Assembly: GCF_003815875.1 (NCBI RefSeq)
Contig: NZ_CP033924.1
Span: 1,302,001-1,366,000, forward strand
From: Chryseobacterium lactis
GTDB taxonomy: Bacteria; Bacteroidota; Bacteroidia; Flavobacteriales; Weeksellaceae
Direction of reading: 5' to 3'
Length of the DNA: 64,000 nucleotides
The first letter of the stretch is position 1, and the number at the start of each line of letters is the position of its first letter. Below are positions 33,842-42,053 of the stretch, one piece after another. The notes below the pieces were generated by a model. That model was not told the origin of the DNA, did no database searches, and saw only the letters and a program-made list of their open reading frames with translations. A program made the translations under genes and the position numbers.

Positions 33842-35119
33842 CTAACTCAAAAACCAATGATAATCTGAATTACCATTAAGTGCTTTCTGAATACCCTTAG
33901 TAAACTCAAAGGCATTCAAATTTCTGTCAAGGAAAGTATCTATATAACTACTTTTATTAGCTTGTGTAAAAAGATTATAAACATCCCAGAGATTAATCCT
34001 TCCATTATCTTCTCTACAGAAATTCTTATCCTCATAGTAATCCTTAGCCATAGTATTAATATGGCTGTCATTGAAATTAAGTAGAGGAATATTCTGTTTC
34101 TCTGTTTTAGGTAAATGTTGATACAACCTACTCTTACCTATAAGCTGGGCAAATTGATGTTCTGATAGATAATCCTGTGTAAGCTCCTTCATCTCTATGA
34201 GATGTAGCTCTGCATTATAGTTCTGTATAGTTTCTACTGCTTTGCTGTATAAATCATTAGCATTAGAAGTTCTTATGTCTTCAAGGAATCCATCTGTAGA
34301 TACACAAAGGTTACAACATACTTTATTCTGAAATCCAATGAAGAACTTGAACTTTTCTAAGGATTTCTTACTGTAGAGATTCTCCTGATTGTATGCTCTT
34401 ACTCCACCAATAGTTAGAGAAAGTTCATTACCATTCACTATTTCAGTAATAGAAGGAACTTTAATAATAAATGCCATTCTTTCATAATAGTTAGTCTTTT
34501 CATGCTCTAAAAGCTCTTTTACAGGCTTATAAATAGCTGAAGGAGTTCTGCCTTTAATTTGATGAGATACCCTAATTTCAGGGGCTGTAATGCTTTGGTA
34601 AGGAAAAGTTTTATTTACAGCACTGATAATACATTCTATAAATTCCTGATGAGCAATAGTTTTTTCATTGTCTCTAGAGAATACAGGAATAATACAATCA
34701 TTCTGTAAGTGATGTAATGTAGCTTCCAGTGTATTAGCCATAATAAATGGGCTGGGCTGATTATTTCCAGCAGTCATATCAGTAGAGTGACTTTCTACTT
34801 TGAGATTGGACATAAAAGAAGCCTGAACTACATTTAAAGATTCAGGCTTATTATCTACTGTGCTGGATTCACCTTTGGGCTGGTCAGGAATATTCATCCT
34901 GCTTGGATAGAATATTTCTGCATCTTCAAAATCCTCATTATCAAGGAAAATATTACCTAGAGATTTATTATCAGATAAATCATTCACTCTCTTAAGCTGT
35001 AAATCAGGTGGAATAGAAGTATTCCTATGATTTATCTCTATTATGTTAGTAGTTTTTGAAATCTCTACATCAAATGCTTCCTCTAGAGAAGCAGGGTTAA
35101 TTTTATTTTTCATATCCAT
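33842..35119 (-). CDS. DUF3871-family protein (element)
   Basis: 425 residues, cytoplasmic, with a disordered first 140 residues. A conserved region from about 145 follows (NDCIIPVFSRDNEKTIAHQE, then MAFIIKVPSITEIVNGNELSLTIGGVRAYN). It matches my recollection of DUF3871, a Bacteroidota family found on mobile elements; the molecular function is unknown. Its start overlaps the end of the ATPase gene by 17 bases, so it works with the DNA-processing ATPase. Confidence 0.75.
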   Translation of the reverse strand: MDMKNKINPASLEEAFDVEISKTTNIIEINHRNTSIPPDLQLKRVNDLSDNKSLGNIFLDNEDFEDAEIFYPSRMNIPDQPKGESSTVDNKPESLNVVQASFMSNLKVESHSTDMTAGNNQPSPFIMANTLEATLHHLQNDCIIPVFSRDNEKTIAHQEFIECIISAVNKTFPYQSITAPEIRVSHQIKGRTPSAIYKPVKELLEHEKTNYYERMAFIIKVPSITEIVNGNELSLTIGGVRAYNQENLYSKKSLEKFKFFIGFQNKVCCNLCVSTDGFLEDIRTSNANDLYSKAVETIQNYNAELHLIEMKELTQDYLSEHQFAQLIGKSRLYQHLPKTEKQNIPLLNFNDSHINTMAKDYYEDKNFCREDNGRINLWDVYNLFTQANKSSYIDTFLDRNLNAFEFTKGIQKALNGNSDYHWFLS

Positions 35120-36026
35120 TTCTACTGAATTGATTATTAGGGTTAGTTGAGTGAATTAATAATGTTTTCCTAGCTTCAAAGTCTGGCTTTAAAGTCTTAT
35201 GATATTGGGGAAACTCTTTATATAAAGTTAAAAGTTCAGCTATAGAATTACATCCCAGAATAGCTTTATATACCTCTTCTTCTGTAGAGACTCTCTGCTG
35301 AATTTGGGAAGGAATTTCCATAGGAATAGATTCATTTTCAGATTTTATGCCTGAATTACACCAATCTAAAATCATCTTTCCTGTTTCAGAGGTAATGATA
35401 AATTCAGGTCTGTTCATGAAGAGTCCTGTCCTGTCTTTACTAGCCTTTGCTAAATGGTTCTCATTCACTAGCTCAAAATTAATAGTAAGTTCATATTCAA
35501 AGCCATCTCTGGTAATTTCCTTAGTACCATGCTTTACTACTTGGGTTTTTCCATTACTAGCTACATCTAGAGAATAGTCTATCTTTCTTCTTGTAGTGGT
35601 TATGACATGGCATGTTGACTGTAATATCTTATTAATAAAAGCCTGATGTCTTGGTGTAACATTAGCCCAGTCTTGGAATCTTCCTCCCAACTTTTCATGA
35701 ATATCAAGACATCCACCTGTACCATTCCACTCATGGGTAATAGAATCTATAATAATTACTTCAATTCCAGAGTTTTCACATAGTTCTATGGCCTGTATGT
35801 ATCTTTCAGGAGAATAAGGAGCTTGTAAATCCAATACATTGTAATTCCCTAAGTCTGAATATAAAGAAGCAGAGGAATTTTCTGTATCTATAACAGCTAT
35901 TTTACTCCAATCCTGTGTCATTCCATAGGCTAATAATAAGGCTGATTTGGTTTTTCCAAATCCAGAAGCACCAGATAATCCTAATCTGAGTTTTACTTTT
36001 TTTCTTTGTGATTGTTTTAATTGCAT
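35103..36026 (-). CDS. RecA/Sak4-like P-loop ATPase (AAA_24 type, element)
   Basis: 307 residues. Walker A GASGFGKTKS is at 19-28, Walker B VIIIDSITHEW near 106-116, and a sensor-like VITTTRRKIDY near 157. These features fit phage Sak4-like single-strand annealing ATPases and AAA_24 proteins, used in recombination or in loading replication proteins. The C-terminal 80 residues are polar. It forms a unit with the DUF3871 gene and diverges from the polymerase-like gene, so both may serve replication of the excised element. Confidence 0.82.
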   Translation of the reverse strand: MQLKQSQRKKVKLRLGLSGASGFGKTKSALLLAYGMTQDWSKIAVIDTENSSASLYSDLGNYNVLDLQAPYSPERYIQAIELCENSGIEVIIIDSITHEWNGTGGCLDIHEKLGGRFQDWANVTPRHQAFINKILQSTCHVITTTRRKIDYSLDVASNGKTQVVKHGTKEITRDGFEYELTINFELVNENHLAKASKDRTGLFMNRPEFIITSETGKMILDWCNSGIKSENESIPMEIPSQIQQRVSTEEEVYKAILGCNSIAELLTLYKEFPQYHKTLKPDFEARKTLLIHSTNPNNQFSRNGYEK

Positions 36027-36084
36027 AGTTTTTGTTTTTATAAGGTGATTTTATTTAGGAAGTTCCTTTATATTTCATTGCATA

Positions 36085-36133
36085 TGAGTTTGATAACTCA
36101 CCCATAGTGGACAGCCCCTAGTGAAATGGGGCT
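36085..36133 (+). promoter_or_regulatory. Palindrome and start-codon hairpin before polymerase-like gene
   Basis: TGAGTT-TGAT-AACTCA (36085-36100) is a perfect inverted repeat, operator-like. AGCCCC (36113-36118) and GGGGCT (36128-36133) form a 6-bp GC stem with a 9-base loop that ends directly before the ATG at 36134. Such a stable stem next to the start is unusual in A-rich flavobacterial leaders and could limit translation. Confidence 0.5.
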
Positions 36134-37564
36134 ATGTTTAATAGAAAAACTGGCTCTGCATTAATATCCAGTTTAAATAATAATTATAGCCCAAATCAGA
36201 ATGCAGGATTTGTTAGTAATGGCTATGAGAGAAGAAGTTCTTTAACTTTATATGTTCCAATGAAAATTGACATAGATGAGATACTGCTTAGAAATCCACC
36301 AGATTTTGAATATGACAGGGATAAATTTGTATATATTCTTCATTTAATAAGCTCTATACCATCAAGAAAGAATAATGTTTTAGATAATAATGCAGGTTAT
36401 ACTCCTGTTAATAAAAGATTATTACAAAGAAGAATTCACAATTACTCTAAGTATATTGACTATTTGGCAGAAAAAGGGCTGGTTGAAGTAGATAAACAAT
36501 TTATTCCAGACAAAAAGTCAGGAGGGTTAAAATTCTCAAAAGAATATATTTCTGTTTTAGTTCCAGTTGAAATAACTAAATGGACATTAATAAAGAGTAT
36601 ATTATATCTTAATCAGAACAAAAATAATCTTTTAACAGAGGGTTTAACATTTCTGAAGAAGTGGTTTGAAGATGGAAAACTTACAGTTAACTTTGAGGGA
36701 GCAAAAGAAGAGCTAAATAAGTTAGCAATTGAAGAAGAGGAATTAGGCTTGCCTAATATTCAGGAAAGATTTAATTCCAGATTAGTTCCCTTGCTTGAGT
36801 TAATGTCTGATTATACTGTTTTTGGAGTAGATAATACTGGTTATAGACTTCATACATCTATTACAAGGTTAAAGAAAGAACTGAGAAAAAACATTAAATA
36901 TGATAACAAGACTCTTGTTTCCATTGATATTGTTAATTCACAGCCTTTTTTGACCCTTCCTCTTTTTGATTTAGAAAAGATTCATACAAATGATATCTTG
37001 TCAAAAATTAAGAGTCCTCTTTATTTTCCAAATTCTGAAATGTCTGATACATTATTAAAGACTATAGAAATGGTAAAAGATGAGGAAGATGTTAAAATTT
37101 TCATTGATTGTGTTTGGAGTGGTAACTTTTATGAGAAGTTTGGGGAGATTCTTCAAAAAGAAGAAATTTTACCAAATGAAAGTTTTCAAGGACTAAGAAA
37201 AAAGGTCAAAGAGATTACCTTTGAATCTATTTATAGTCCTAACACCTCTATTGCTTACAGTAGCTGTGTAAAGATTTTTAAAAGTACATTTCCAAATGTT
37301 TACAAGATTTTTGAGTTAATAAAAACTGGTAGAGGAAATCATCCTGCTTTTTCAATTATGTTACAAAGACTTGAATCTGAATTAATTTTAGAGAAAGCTT
37401 GTAAAATAATAAACAGAATAAATCCAGAGATACCACTTTTTACTATTCATGATTCTATTGCAACAACAGAGGAACATACAACTTTTGTTGAAAATATTAT
37501 GACAAAGGTTTTTACAAAGTATATAGGAAAATCTCCTAAATTTAAATTAGAGAGGTGGGATTAA
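36134..37564 (+). CDS. Compact family-A-like polymerase-fold protein (element)
   Basis: 476 residues, cytoplasmic. Three polymerase motifs stand in order: A, SIDIVNSQPF with Asp265; B, LRKKVKEITFESIYS with Arg355, Lys359, Phe363 and Tyr367, spaced exactly as R754-K758-F762-Y766 of E. coli Pol I; and C, TIHDSIATT with His439-Asp440. Before C, the helix MLQRLESELILEKACKI resembles the Pol I/T7 RNAP equivalent. There is no exonuclease domain; the first 240 residues are unlike Pol I. Motif C with HDS recalls T7 RNA polymerase, while Phe363 favours a DNA polymerase. It is probably the replication polymerase or primase of the element. Confidence 0.7.
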   Translation: MFNRKTGSALISSLNNNYSPNQNAGFVSNGYERRSSLTLYVPMKIDIDEILLRNPPDFEYDRDKFVYILHLISSIPSRKNNVLDNNAGYTPVNKRLLQRRIHNYSKYIDYLAEKGLVEVDKQFIPDKKSGGLKFSKEYISVLVPVEITKWTLIKSILYLNQNKNNLLTEGLTFLKKWFEDGKLTVNFEGAKEELNKLAIEEEELGLPNIQERFNSRLVPLLELMSDYTVFGVDNTGYRLHTSITRLKKELRKNIKYDNKTLVSIDIVNSQPFLTLPLFDLEKIHTNDILSKIKSPLYFPNSEMSDTLLKTIEMVKDEEDVKIFIDCVWSGNFYEKFGEILQKEEILPNESFQGLRKKVKEITFESIYSPNTSIAYSSCVKIFKSTFPNVYKIFELIKTGRGNHPAFSIMLQRLESELILEKACKIINRINPEIPLFTIHDSIATTEEHTTFVENIMTKVFTKYIGKSPKFKLERWD

Positions 37565-37573
37565 CCACCTCTT

Positions 37574-38767
37574 TTACTGTAATTTAGAATTTAACCTATT
37601 CATCTGTTCACCAACTTTTTCCTTTACAACCTTAGCATAATGTTGCTGAGTAATTCCAATCTCTGAATGACCTAAAAGCTCAGATACTATCTCCATAGGT
37701 ACATCATTATAAAGTAGAATAGTGGAAGCAAAGGTTTTTCTGGCTATATGATGGGTAAGAGTCTTATTGATACCTACAATCTCAGCTATCTCCTTTAGAT
37801 AAGAATTGAACTTCTGATTAGTTATAACAGGGAGAAGCTGAGTTTCTGTTCTGTATTTATTCAAAATACTTTCAGCTTTAGATAACAATGGAATGTCATA
37901 ATCTCTCTTAGTTTTCTGTCTATGAATATGAATCCACTTATTACTATCATAGCCTGTCTGAATATCATTTGCCTTTAAGTTTGACATCTCTGTATATGCT
38001 AATCCAGTATAACAACAGAAAATAAACATATCAGCAACTTGTTGTAATCTTTCAGATGCAAATTGGTATTTCTCCAATGCTTCCAACTCTTCTTTAGATA
38101 AGAATACAACTTGTTTCTTAGGTTTCTTGTTCTTGTAGAGTAGGAAAGGGTCTTTAGCTAAGTAGTCCAGTCCTACAGCTAACTTAACAATCTGTTTGAA
38201 TCTTTGTATAGTTTTATGAACTGTGTTCTGCTTAAACTGCTTCTCAGCCTTTAGATAGAACTCAAACTCAGTAATAAATGCCATAGTCATGTCTATAAGA
38301 AGGTAATCAGATTTTTTGTACTGATGCTTTATGAAAGACTTTACATGAGCCTGTGTCTGGTAGAACTTAGCTACAGATACTTTAGTGGTAGAAATACCTA
38401 TCAGCTTTTCCTGTTTAGTGATATGAAGGAGGAACATTTCAGTAATTGATTTATCCTGCTTGATATTTTCTCCTTTGTACTGTTTGTAAATATCATCTAC
38501 ATCAAAGTCCTTTTCCTGAACTTGTAGGAATAAAAAAGCCTGATTAATGTCTTGTTTAATCAGGCTTAGTTGAGTGTTGATTTGATTATTTATTTTATTA
38601 GGAGGAAATGCCTTTTGCTTTGCAGCATTCCAAGAATTTGGGTTTATAAAAACACCTGTTGAGAAAGGTTTTCTTTGGCTGTCTAAAGTGATTCTACATT
38701 CAATTGCACAGACTCCTTTTGTGTTAATTCTGTTTCTTCTGATTAAAAATAGTATTGAAAGTTTCAT
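37574..38767 (-). CDS. Tyrosine recombinase/integrase of the element
   Basis: 397 residues. It has an N-terminal arm-binding-like domain (1-100), a SAM-like core-binding domain (105-210) and a catalytic domain. Box I reads CCYTGLAYTE with Ala257 where most enzymes have Arg, a substitution known in Bacteroidota IntDOT-like integrases. The other residues are in place: Lys287 region (RQKTKRDY), HIAR (340-343), LLGHSE His367 and nucleophile Tyr377. It lies next to attR and five GGTAACYTRA repeats, and should catalyse integration into and excision from tRNA-Val. Confidence 0.92.
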   Translation of the reverse strand: MKLSILFLIRRNRINTKGVCAIECRITLDSQRKPFSTGVFINPNSWNAAKQKAFPPNKINNQINTQLSLIKQDINQAFLFLQVQEKDFDVDDIYKQYKGENIKQDKSITEMFLLHITKQEKLIGISTTKVSVAKFYQTQAHVKSFIKHQYKKSDYLLIDMTMAFITEFEFYLKAEKQFKQNTVHKTIQRFKQIVKLAVGLDYLAKDPFLLYKNKKPKKQVVFLSKEELEALEKYQFASERLQQVADMFIFCCYTGLAYTEMSNLKANDIQTGYDSNKWIHIHRQKTKRDYDIPLLSKAESILNKYRTETQLLPVITNQKFNSYLKEIAEIVGINKTLTHHIARKTFASTILLYNDVPMEIVSELLGHSEIGITQQHYAKVVKEKVGEQMNRLNSKLQ

Positions 38768-38789
38768 AGTATTAATGAGGGTTTGAGTT

Positions 38790-38936
38790 GGTAACCTGAG
38801 AATTTTTTGGTAACTTAATTGGTAACCTGAGTTTAGATTATTAAGGTGAAATATTAAGTAAATTAAATAAGATAATTCACAAAAAATAAGGATGAATTTT
38901 TAATATGGTAACCTGAAAGAAATTATGGTAACCTAA
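38790..38936. repeat. Five GGTAACYTRA repeats at right end of element
   Basis: Copies start at 38790, 38809, 38821, 38907 and 38927, all on the plus strand. Four read GGTAACCTRA and one GGTAACTTAA. They lie in a 264-bp non-coding stretch between the integrase start and attR. They are probably arm-type binding sites for the integrase, and perhaps a target for its own regulation. I see no gene in 38768-39031. Confidence 0.75.
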
Positions 38937-39031
38937 AATTCTGCCTTAAAATTGAAAAATAATGAGATTTAAAAACTTAGGATTTAAATAAGAATTGCTG
39001 TAAACTCCCATGAATAGAGAAGAAAAGTTTT

Positions 39032-39085
39032 AAAACAAAAAAATCTCCCAGTTTCCTGAGAGATTTTGTGGGCCCTGAGGGATTC
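39032..39085. repeat. attR: right copy of the 54-bp direct repeat
   Basis: Exact match to 25039-25092. It continues into the intact tRNA-Val gene, so integration regenerates the tRNA 3' end and its terminator. Confidence 0.93.
39036..39066 (-). terminator. Terminator of tRNA-Val genes
   Basis: On the minus strand AATCTCTCAG-GAAA-CTGGGAGATT forms a 10-bp stem with one G-T pair and a GAAA tetraloop, followed by a T-run. A second copy lies in attL at 25043-25073. Confidence 0.85.
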
Positions 39086-39143
39086 GAACCCCCGACCCTC
39101 TGGGTGTAAACCAGATGCTCTGAACCAACTGAGCTAAGAGCCC
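39069..39143 (-). tRNA. tRNA-Val (anticodon TAC), copy 2
   Basis: 75 bases including the discriminator A; CCA is not encoded. The acceptor arms GGGCTCT/AGGGCCC pair over seven positions. The D-stem is GCTC/GAGC, the anticodon stem TCTGG/CCAGA with loop TTTACAC, so the anticodon is TAC (valine, GTA). The T-loop TTCGAAT is normal. Its 3' end is the attachment site of the element. Confidence 0.96.
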
Positions 39144-39177
39144 TGAAATTTTTTAAAAGGCTTCAGTATCCTTTTTG

Positions 39178-39252
39178 TGGGCCCTGAGGGATTCGAACCC
39201 CCGACCCTCTGGGTGTAAACCAGATGCTCTGAACCAACTGAGCTAAGAGCCC
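39178..39252 (-). tRNA. tRNA-Val (anticodon TAC), copy 1
   Basis: Same 75 bases as the neighbour at 39069, separated by 34 bp and transcribed first. Tandem identical tRNA genes probably share one promoter to the right. This copy is not disturbed by the element. Confidence 0.96.
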
Positions 39253-39294
39253 TCTATACTTGTTCTCTTGTTTAGAGTGGTGCAAATATACGAC

Positions 39295-40542
39295 TTATTT
39301 AGAAATCTCCAAATTTTTTTCTAAAAAATCTCCAACAACAAAGTTGCTTCCGCCGATAAAAATCATTTCTTCATTTGTACAGCGCTCTTTAGCAGAAAGA
39401 TAGGCTTCCTGTACAGAATTGAAAATTTTATAAAAAATTTTCGCCTCTTGTAGTAGGTTTTCATAATCTTCCGGGTGCCTGCCTCGGTTGACAGAGGGTT
39501 TTGCAAAATAAAACTCAGAATTTTCAGGGAGTAAACTCATTACTTCATCTATTTTTTTGTCGTTGACAAATCCCAAAATGACATGCTTGTGCTTGTCAAT
39601 AGAATTCAATTGGGAAAAAACATATTCCAAACCTGCCTGGTTGTGTCCTGTATCACAAATCGTCAATGGATTTTTTGAAAATTCAAACCATCGGCCAATA
39701 AATCCTGTATTTTGGTGAACGTTCAGTAAGCCTGCTTCCAGATTTTCTTCAGAAATGGTAAACTGAAGCTTTTTTAATTCTTCAACAATGGCCAAAACAA
39801 CACGGATGTTCTTCTGCTGATAATTTCCTTTGAGATCAGAAATAAATTCGGTGTGCAGTAGGGTAGCATCAATAAAAGGAGCGTTTTCCTGAGCCGCTTT
39901 TTCTTTGATAATATTTTTTACCACTTCATTTTCATCTCCAGAAATAATCGGGATGTTTTTTTTGATGATTCCTGCCTTTTCTCCAGCAATCTCCTCAATA
40001 GTGTCTCCTAAAATGTTTTGATGATCCAGTTGAACATTGGTAATAGCCGAAACTAATGGTGTAATAATGTTGGTAGAATCCAGCCTGCCTCCCAATCCAA
40101 CTTCAATCAAAGCAAAATCTGCCTGCTGCTGATGGAAATACTCAAAAGCCATGATCGTTGTAAACTCAAAAAATGAAGGGCGGATGTCTTCGGGGATGTT
40201 TTTAAGCTTTTGGATAAAATCAAAAACGAATTCTTTATGGCAATTCTTTCCGTTGACTTTAATGCGTTCTGTGAAATCGATCAGATGGGGTGAATTGTAT
40301 AACCCTACCTTATAACCTGCTTCCTGAAGTACTGAAGCCAGCATATTGCTTGAAGATCCCTTTCCGTTGGTTCCGCCAATATGAATGCACTTTATCTTAT
40401 CCTGAGGATTTCCAAAGAAAGCGCAAAGCTTAGTAATATTATCAAGCCCCGGCTTATAGGCTTTCTGCCCGTCCAGCTGATAGTTGGGCATTTGTACAAA
40501 AAGCCAGTCGATGGCTTCCTGATATTGTTCTTGTGTCATCAT
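39295..40542 (-). CDS. folC: Bifunctional dihydrofolate/folylpolyglutamate synthase
   Basis: 415 residues. The P-loop is GGTNGKGSSSNMLA, near residues 56-69, then YNSPHLIDFTERIKVNG, the catalytic-site strand ALIEVGLGGRLDSTNI, and a Mur-ligase C-terminal domain (ICDTGHNQAGL, HVILGFVNDKKI). It adds glutamate to dihydropteroate and folates in the cytoplasm. It is the first host gene after the tRNA-Val pair. The start may be 40542 or one codon later (MMTQ). Confidence 0.96.
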   Translation of the reverse strand: MMTQEQYQEAIDWLFVQMPNYQLDGQKAYKPGLDNITKLCAFFGNPQDKIKCIHIGGTNGKGSSSNMLASVLQEAGYKVGLYNSPHLIDFTERIKVNGKNCHKEFVFDFIQKLKNIPEDIRPSFFEFTTIMAFEYFHQQQADFALIEVGLGGRLDSTNIITPLVSAITNVQLDHQNILGDTIEEIAGEKAGIIKKNIPIISGDENEVVKNIIKEKAAQENAPFIDATLLHTEFISDLKGNYQQKNIRVVLAIVEELKKLQFTISEENLEAGLLNVHQNTGFIGRWFEFSKNPLTICDTGHNQAGLEYVFSQLNSIDKHKHVILGFVNDKKIDEVMSLLPENSEFYFAKPSVNRGRHPEDYENLLQEAKIFYKIFNSVQEAYLSAKERCTNEEMIFIGGSNFVVGDFLEKNLEISK

Positions 40543-40640
40543 GATACAAAATTCTCAAAAGTTTTATAAAAATGAAACAATAATTTTTTTTAACTGTAAC
40601 TTTTTTATATTTAAGTCGTCTAATAAGGAAAAATCTTAAT

Positions 40641-40705
40641 ATGAAATCGGTGTGATTTACAAGTATAAATACTGATGAGATGACACGATTCCATATGACC
40701 ACTAA
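40641..40705 (+). promoter_or_regulatory. Conserved hairpin-forming leader upstream of the TolC-family gene
   Basis: ATGAAATCG (40641) and CGATTCCAT (40686) are near reverse complements. The right arm extends into CGATTCCATATGACCACTAA, and 18 of its 20 bases recur at 52121-52140 upstream of exbD, with the same left arm 47 bp before. Both copies lie about 20 bp before a start codon. Confidence 0.5.
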
Positions 40706-40726
40706 AAAACAAATAAACATATACAT

Positions 40727-42052
40727 ATGAAAAAAGTTTGGATTATCGTTTTTGGATTAGCCTGTTTGGGATTGAACGCCCAGAAGAAATGGTCCTTAAA
40801 AGAATGCGTAAGCTATGCAGTGGAGCATAATCTTCAGGTTATCCAAAATCAATATAACAAACAGTCTCAAGATGCTAGCCTTAAAATTGCCAGAAAAGGA
40901 TATCTGCCTTCTGTTTCAGCAGGAATGAACAATTCTGTCAGCTTTGGGCAACTTTCACTAGGAACAGGAAGTATCAGAAACGACAGATTCAGTAACAGTG
41001 CTAATCTGGGAGCTGACATTTTAATATACAATAATGGAAGGCTTGAAAAAAACGTTAGAAAAGCTCAATTTGATGTAGAGGCAAGCCAATATGATATTGA
41101 AACGATCAAAAATGATATTTCTCTCCAAATCGCTCAGCAATATCTGACGGCACTTTTAAACAAAGAGATTGTGAAAATTTCTCAAAGTGCGGTAGGAAAT
41201 GCTCAAAAGCAATTTGACAGGGCAAAAATAACGACAGATGTGGGAACTACTGCCCAAACTGTTTTGGCAGAAGCAGAAGCTGCTTTGGCTAGAGAAAAAC
41301 AAAATCTTAAGACCGCAGAAGTGAATGTGGGAAGAGCTTTATTTGCTATTGCTCAACTTTTACAGCTTCCTGACTATAAGGGGTTTGATGTTGAAGATGT
41401 TAATGTTCCCGATGCGTTAGAGTCACAGTTGCAATCTGCTGACGAAGTATTGGCTACGGCATATGATATTCAGCCTCAGATTAAAGCTGCAGAAAGCAGG
41501 ATAAGATCTGCAGAAGCGCAGACGGAAGTGAGTAAAACCGCATTCTGGCCTACACTTACAGCAAGTGCAGGAATTTCTTCCTTTTATAATAACATATTAA
41601 ATGGAGCAACCAGTGGCACTACTCAGCCTGGTCTATTTGAACAATATAAAGATAATTTCGGACAGAGTGTAGGGCTTTCTCTGAATGTCCCTATTTTCAA
41701 CAAAGGAATTACTAAATTGCAGGTAGAGCAATCCAAAATAAATGAAAGCCTGGCGAAAGTTACTTTGGAGCAACAAAAGCAGACGGTAAGACAAAATGTT
41801 CAAAAAGCACAGTTTGATGCCGATGCGAATTATGAAAATTACCTTGCAGCGGTAGAAGCGGAGAAGAGTACAAAATTGGCTCTTGAATTTGCTGATAAAA
41901 GCTACACTGCAGGGAGAACAACCATTTATGATGTTAATATTGCCAGAAATAATTATGCAAATGCACAGGGATCAGTAGCGCAGGCGAAATATAATTATCT
42001 TTTCAGTCTTAAACTATTGAGTTTCTATGCAGGAATTCCATTAAGTTTGTAA
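40727..42052 (+). CDS. TolC-family outer-membrane efflux protein
   Basis: 441 residues with signal peptide MKKVWIIVFGLACLGLNAQ. Two related TolC repeats are visible: WSLKECVSYAVEHNLQV at the start of the first, and YDIQPQIKAAESRIRSAEAQ at the start of the second, each with long coiled-coil segments and amphipathic strands. It forms the trimeric outer-membrane exit duct of RND, ABC or MFS pumps. No pump gene stands beside it, so its partner is encoded elsewhere. A short repeated hairpin-type sequence (40641-40705) precedes the start. Confidence 0.92.
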   Translation: MKKVWIIVFGLACLGLNAQKKWSLKECVSYAVEHNLQVIQNQYNKQSQDASLKIARKGYLPSVSAGMNNSVSFGQLSLGTGSIRNDRFSNSANLGADILIYNNGRLEKNVRKAQFDVEASQYDIETIKNDISLQIAQQYLTALLNKEIVKISQSAVGNAQKQFDRAKITTDVGTTAQTVLAEAEAALAREKQNLKTAEVNVGRALFAIAQLLQLPDYKGFDVEDVNVPDALESQLQSADEVLATAYDIQPQIKAAESRIRSAEAQTEVSKTAFWPTLTASAGISSFYNNILNGATSGTTQPGLFEQYKDNFGQSVGLSLNVPIFNKGITKLQVEQSKINESLAKVTLEQQKQTVRQNVQKAQFDADANYENYLAAVEAEKSTKLALEFADKSYTAGRTTIYDVNIARNNYANAQGSVAQAKYNYLFSLKLLSFYAGIPLSL

Positions 42053-42053
42053 A

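Larger units (their letters stand above)
25039..39085. mobile_element. Integrative element inserted in tRNA-Val(TAC)
   Basis: About 14.0 kb between exact 54-bp repeats (25039-25092, 39032-39085). The right copy is joined to an intact tRNA-Val gene. Inside are a tyrosine recombinase next to the right end, a polymerase-like protein, a RecA-like ATPase, a DUF3871 protein, an XRE repressor and a cargo operon. The DNA is visibly more AT-rich than its flanks and its genes have a different codon habit (AT-ending codons, rare GC). No relaxase, T4SS, terminase, portal or capsid gene is visible, so it may be a mobilisable or satellite-type element. Confidence 0.9.

Noticed and set aside
37574..38767. 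Inactive integrase because box I lacks arginine
   Set aside because: Bacteroidota integrases of the IntDOT type also lack it, and all other catalytic residues are present.
25039..39085. Prophage
   Set aside because: No terminase, portal, capsid, tail or lysis gene can be recognised; only recombinase, DNA-processing and cargo genes.
39069..39252. Second tRNA-Val copy as an assembly or element-made duplication
   Set aside because: The 34-bp spacer is distinct and only the 3'-most copy has the element junction; tandem identical tRNA genes are common.
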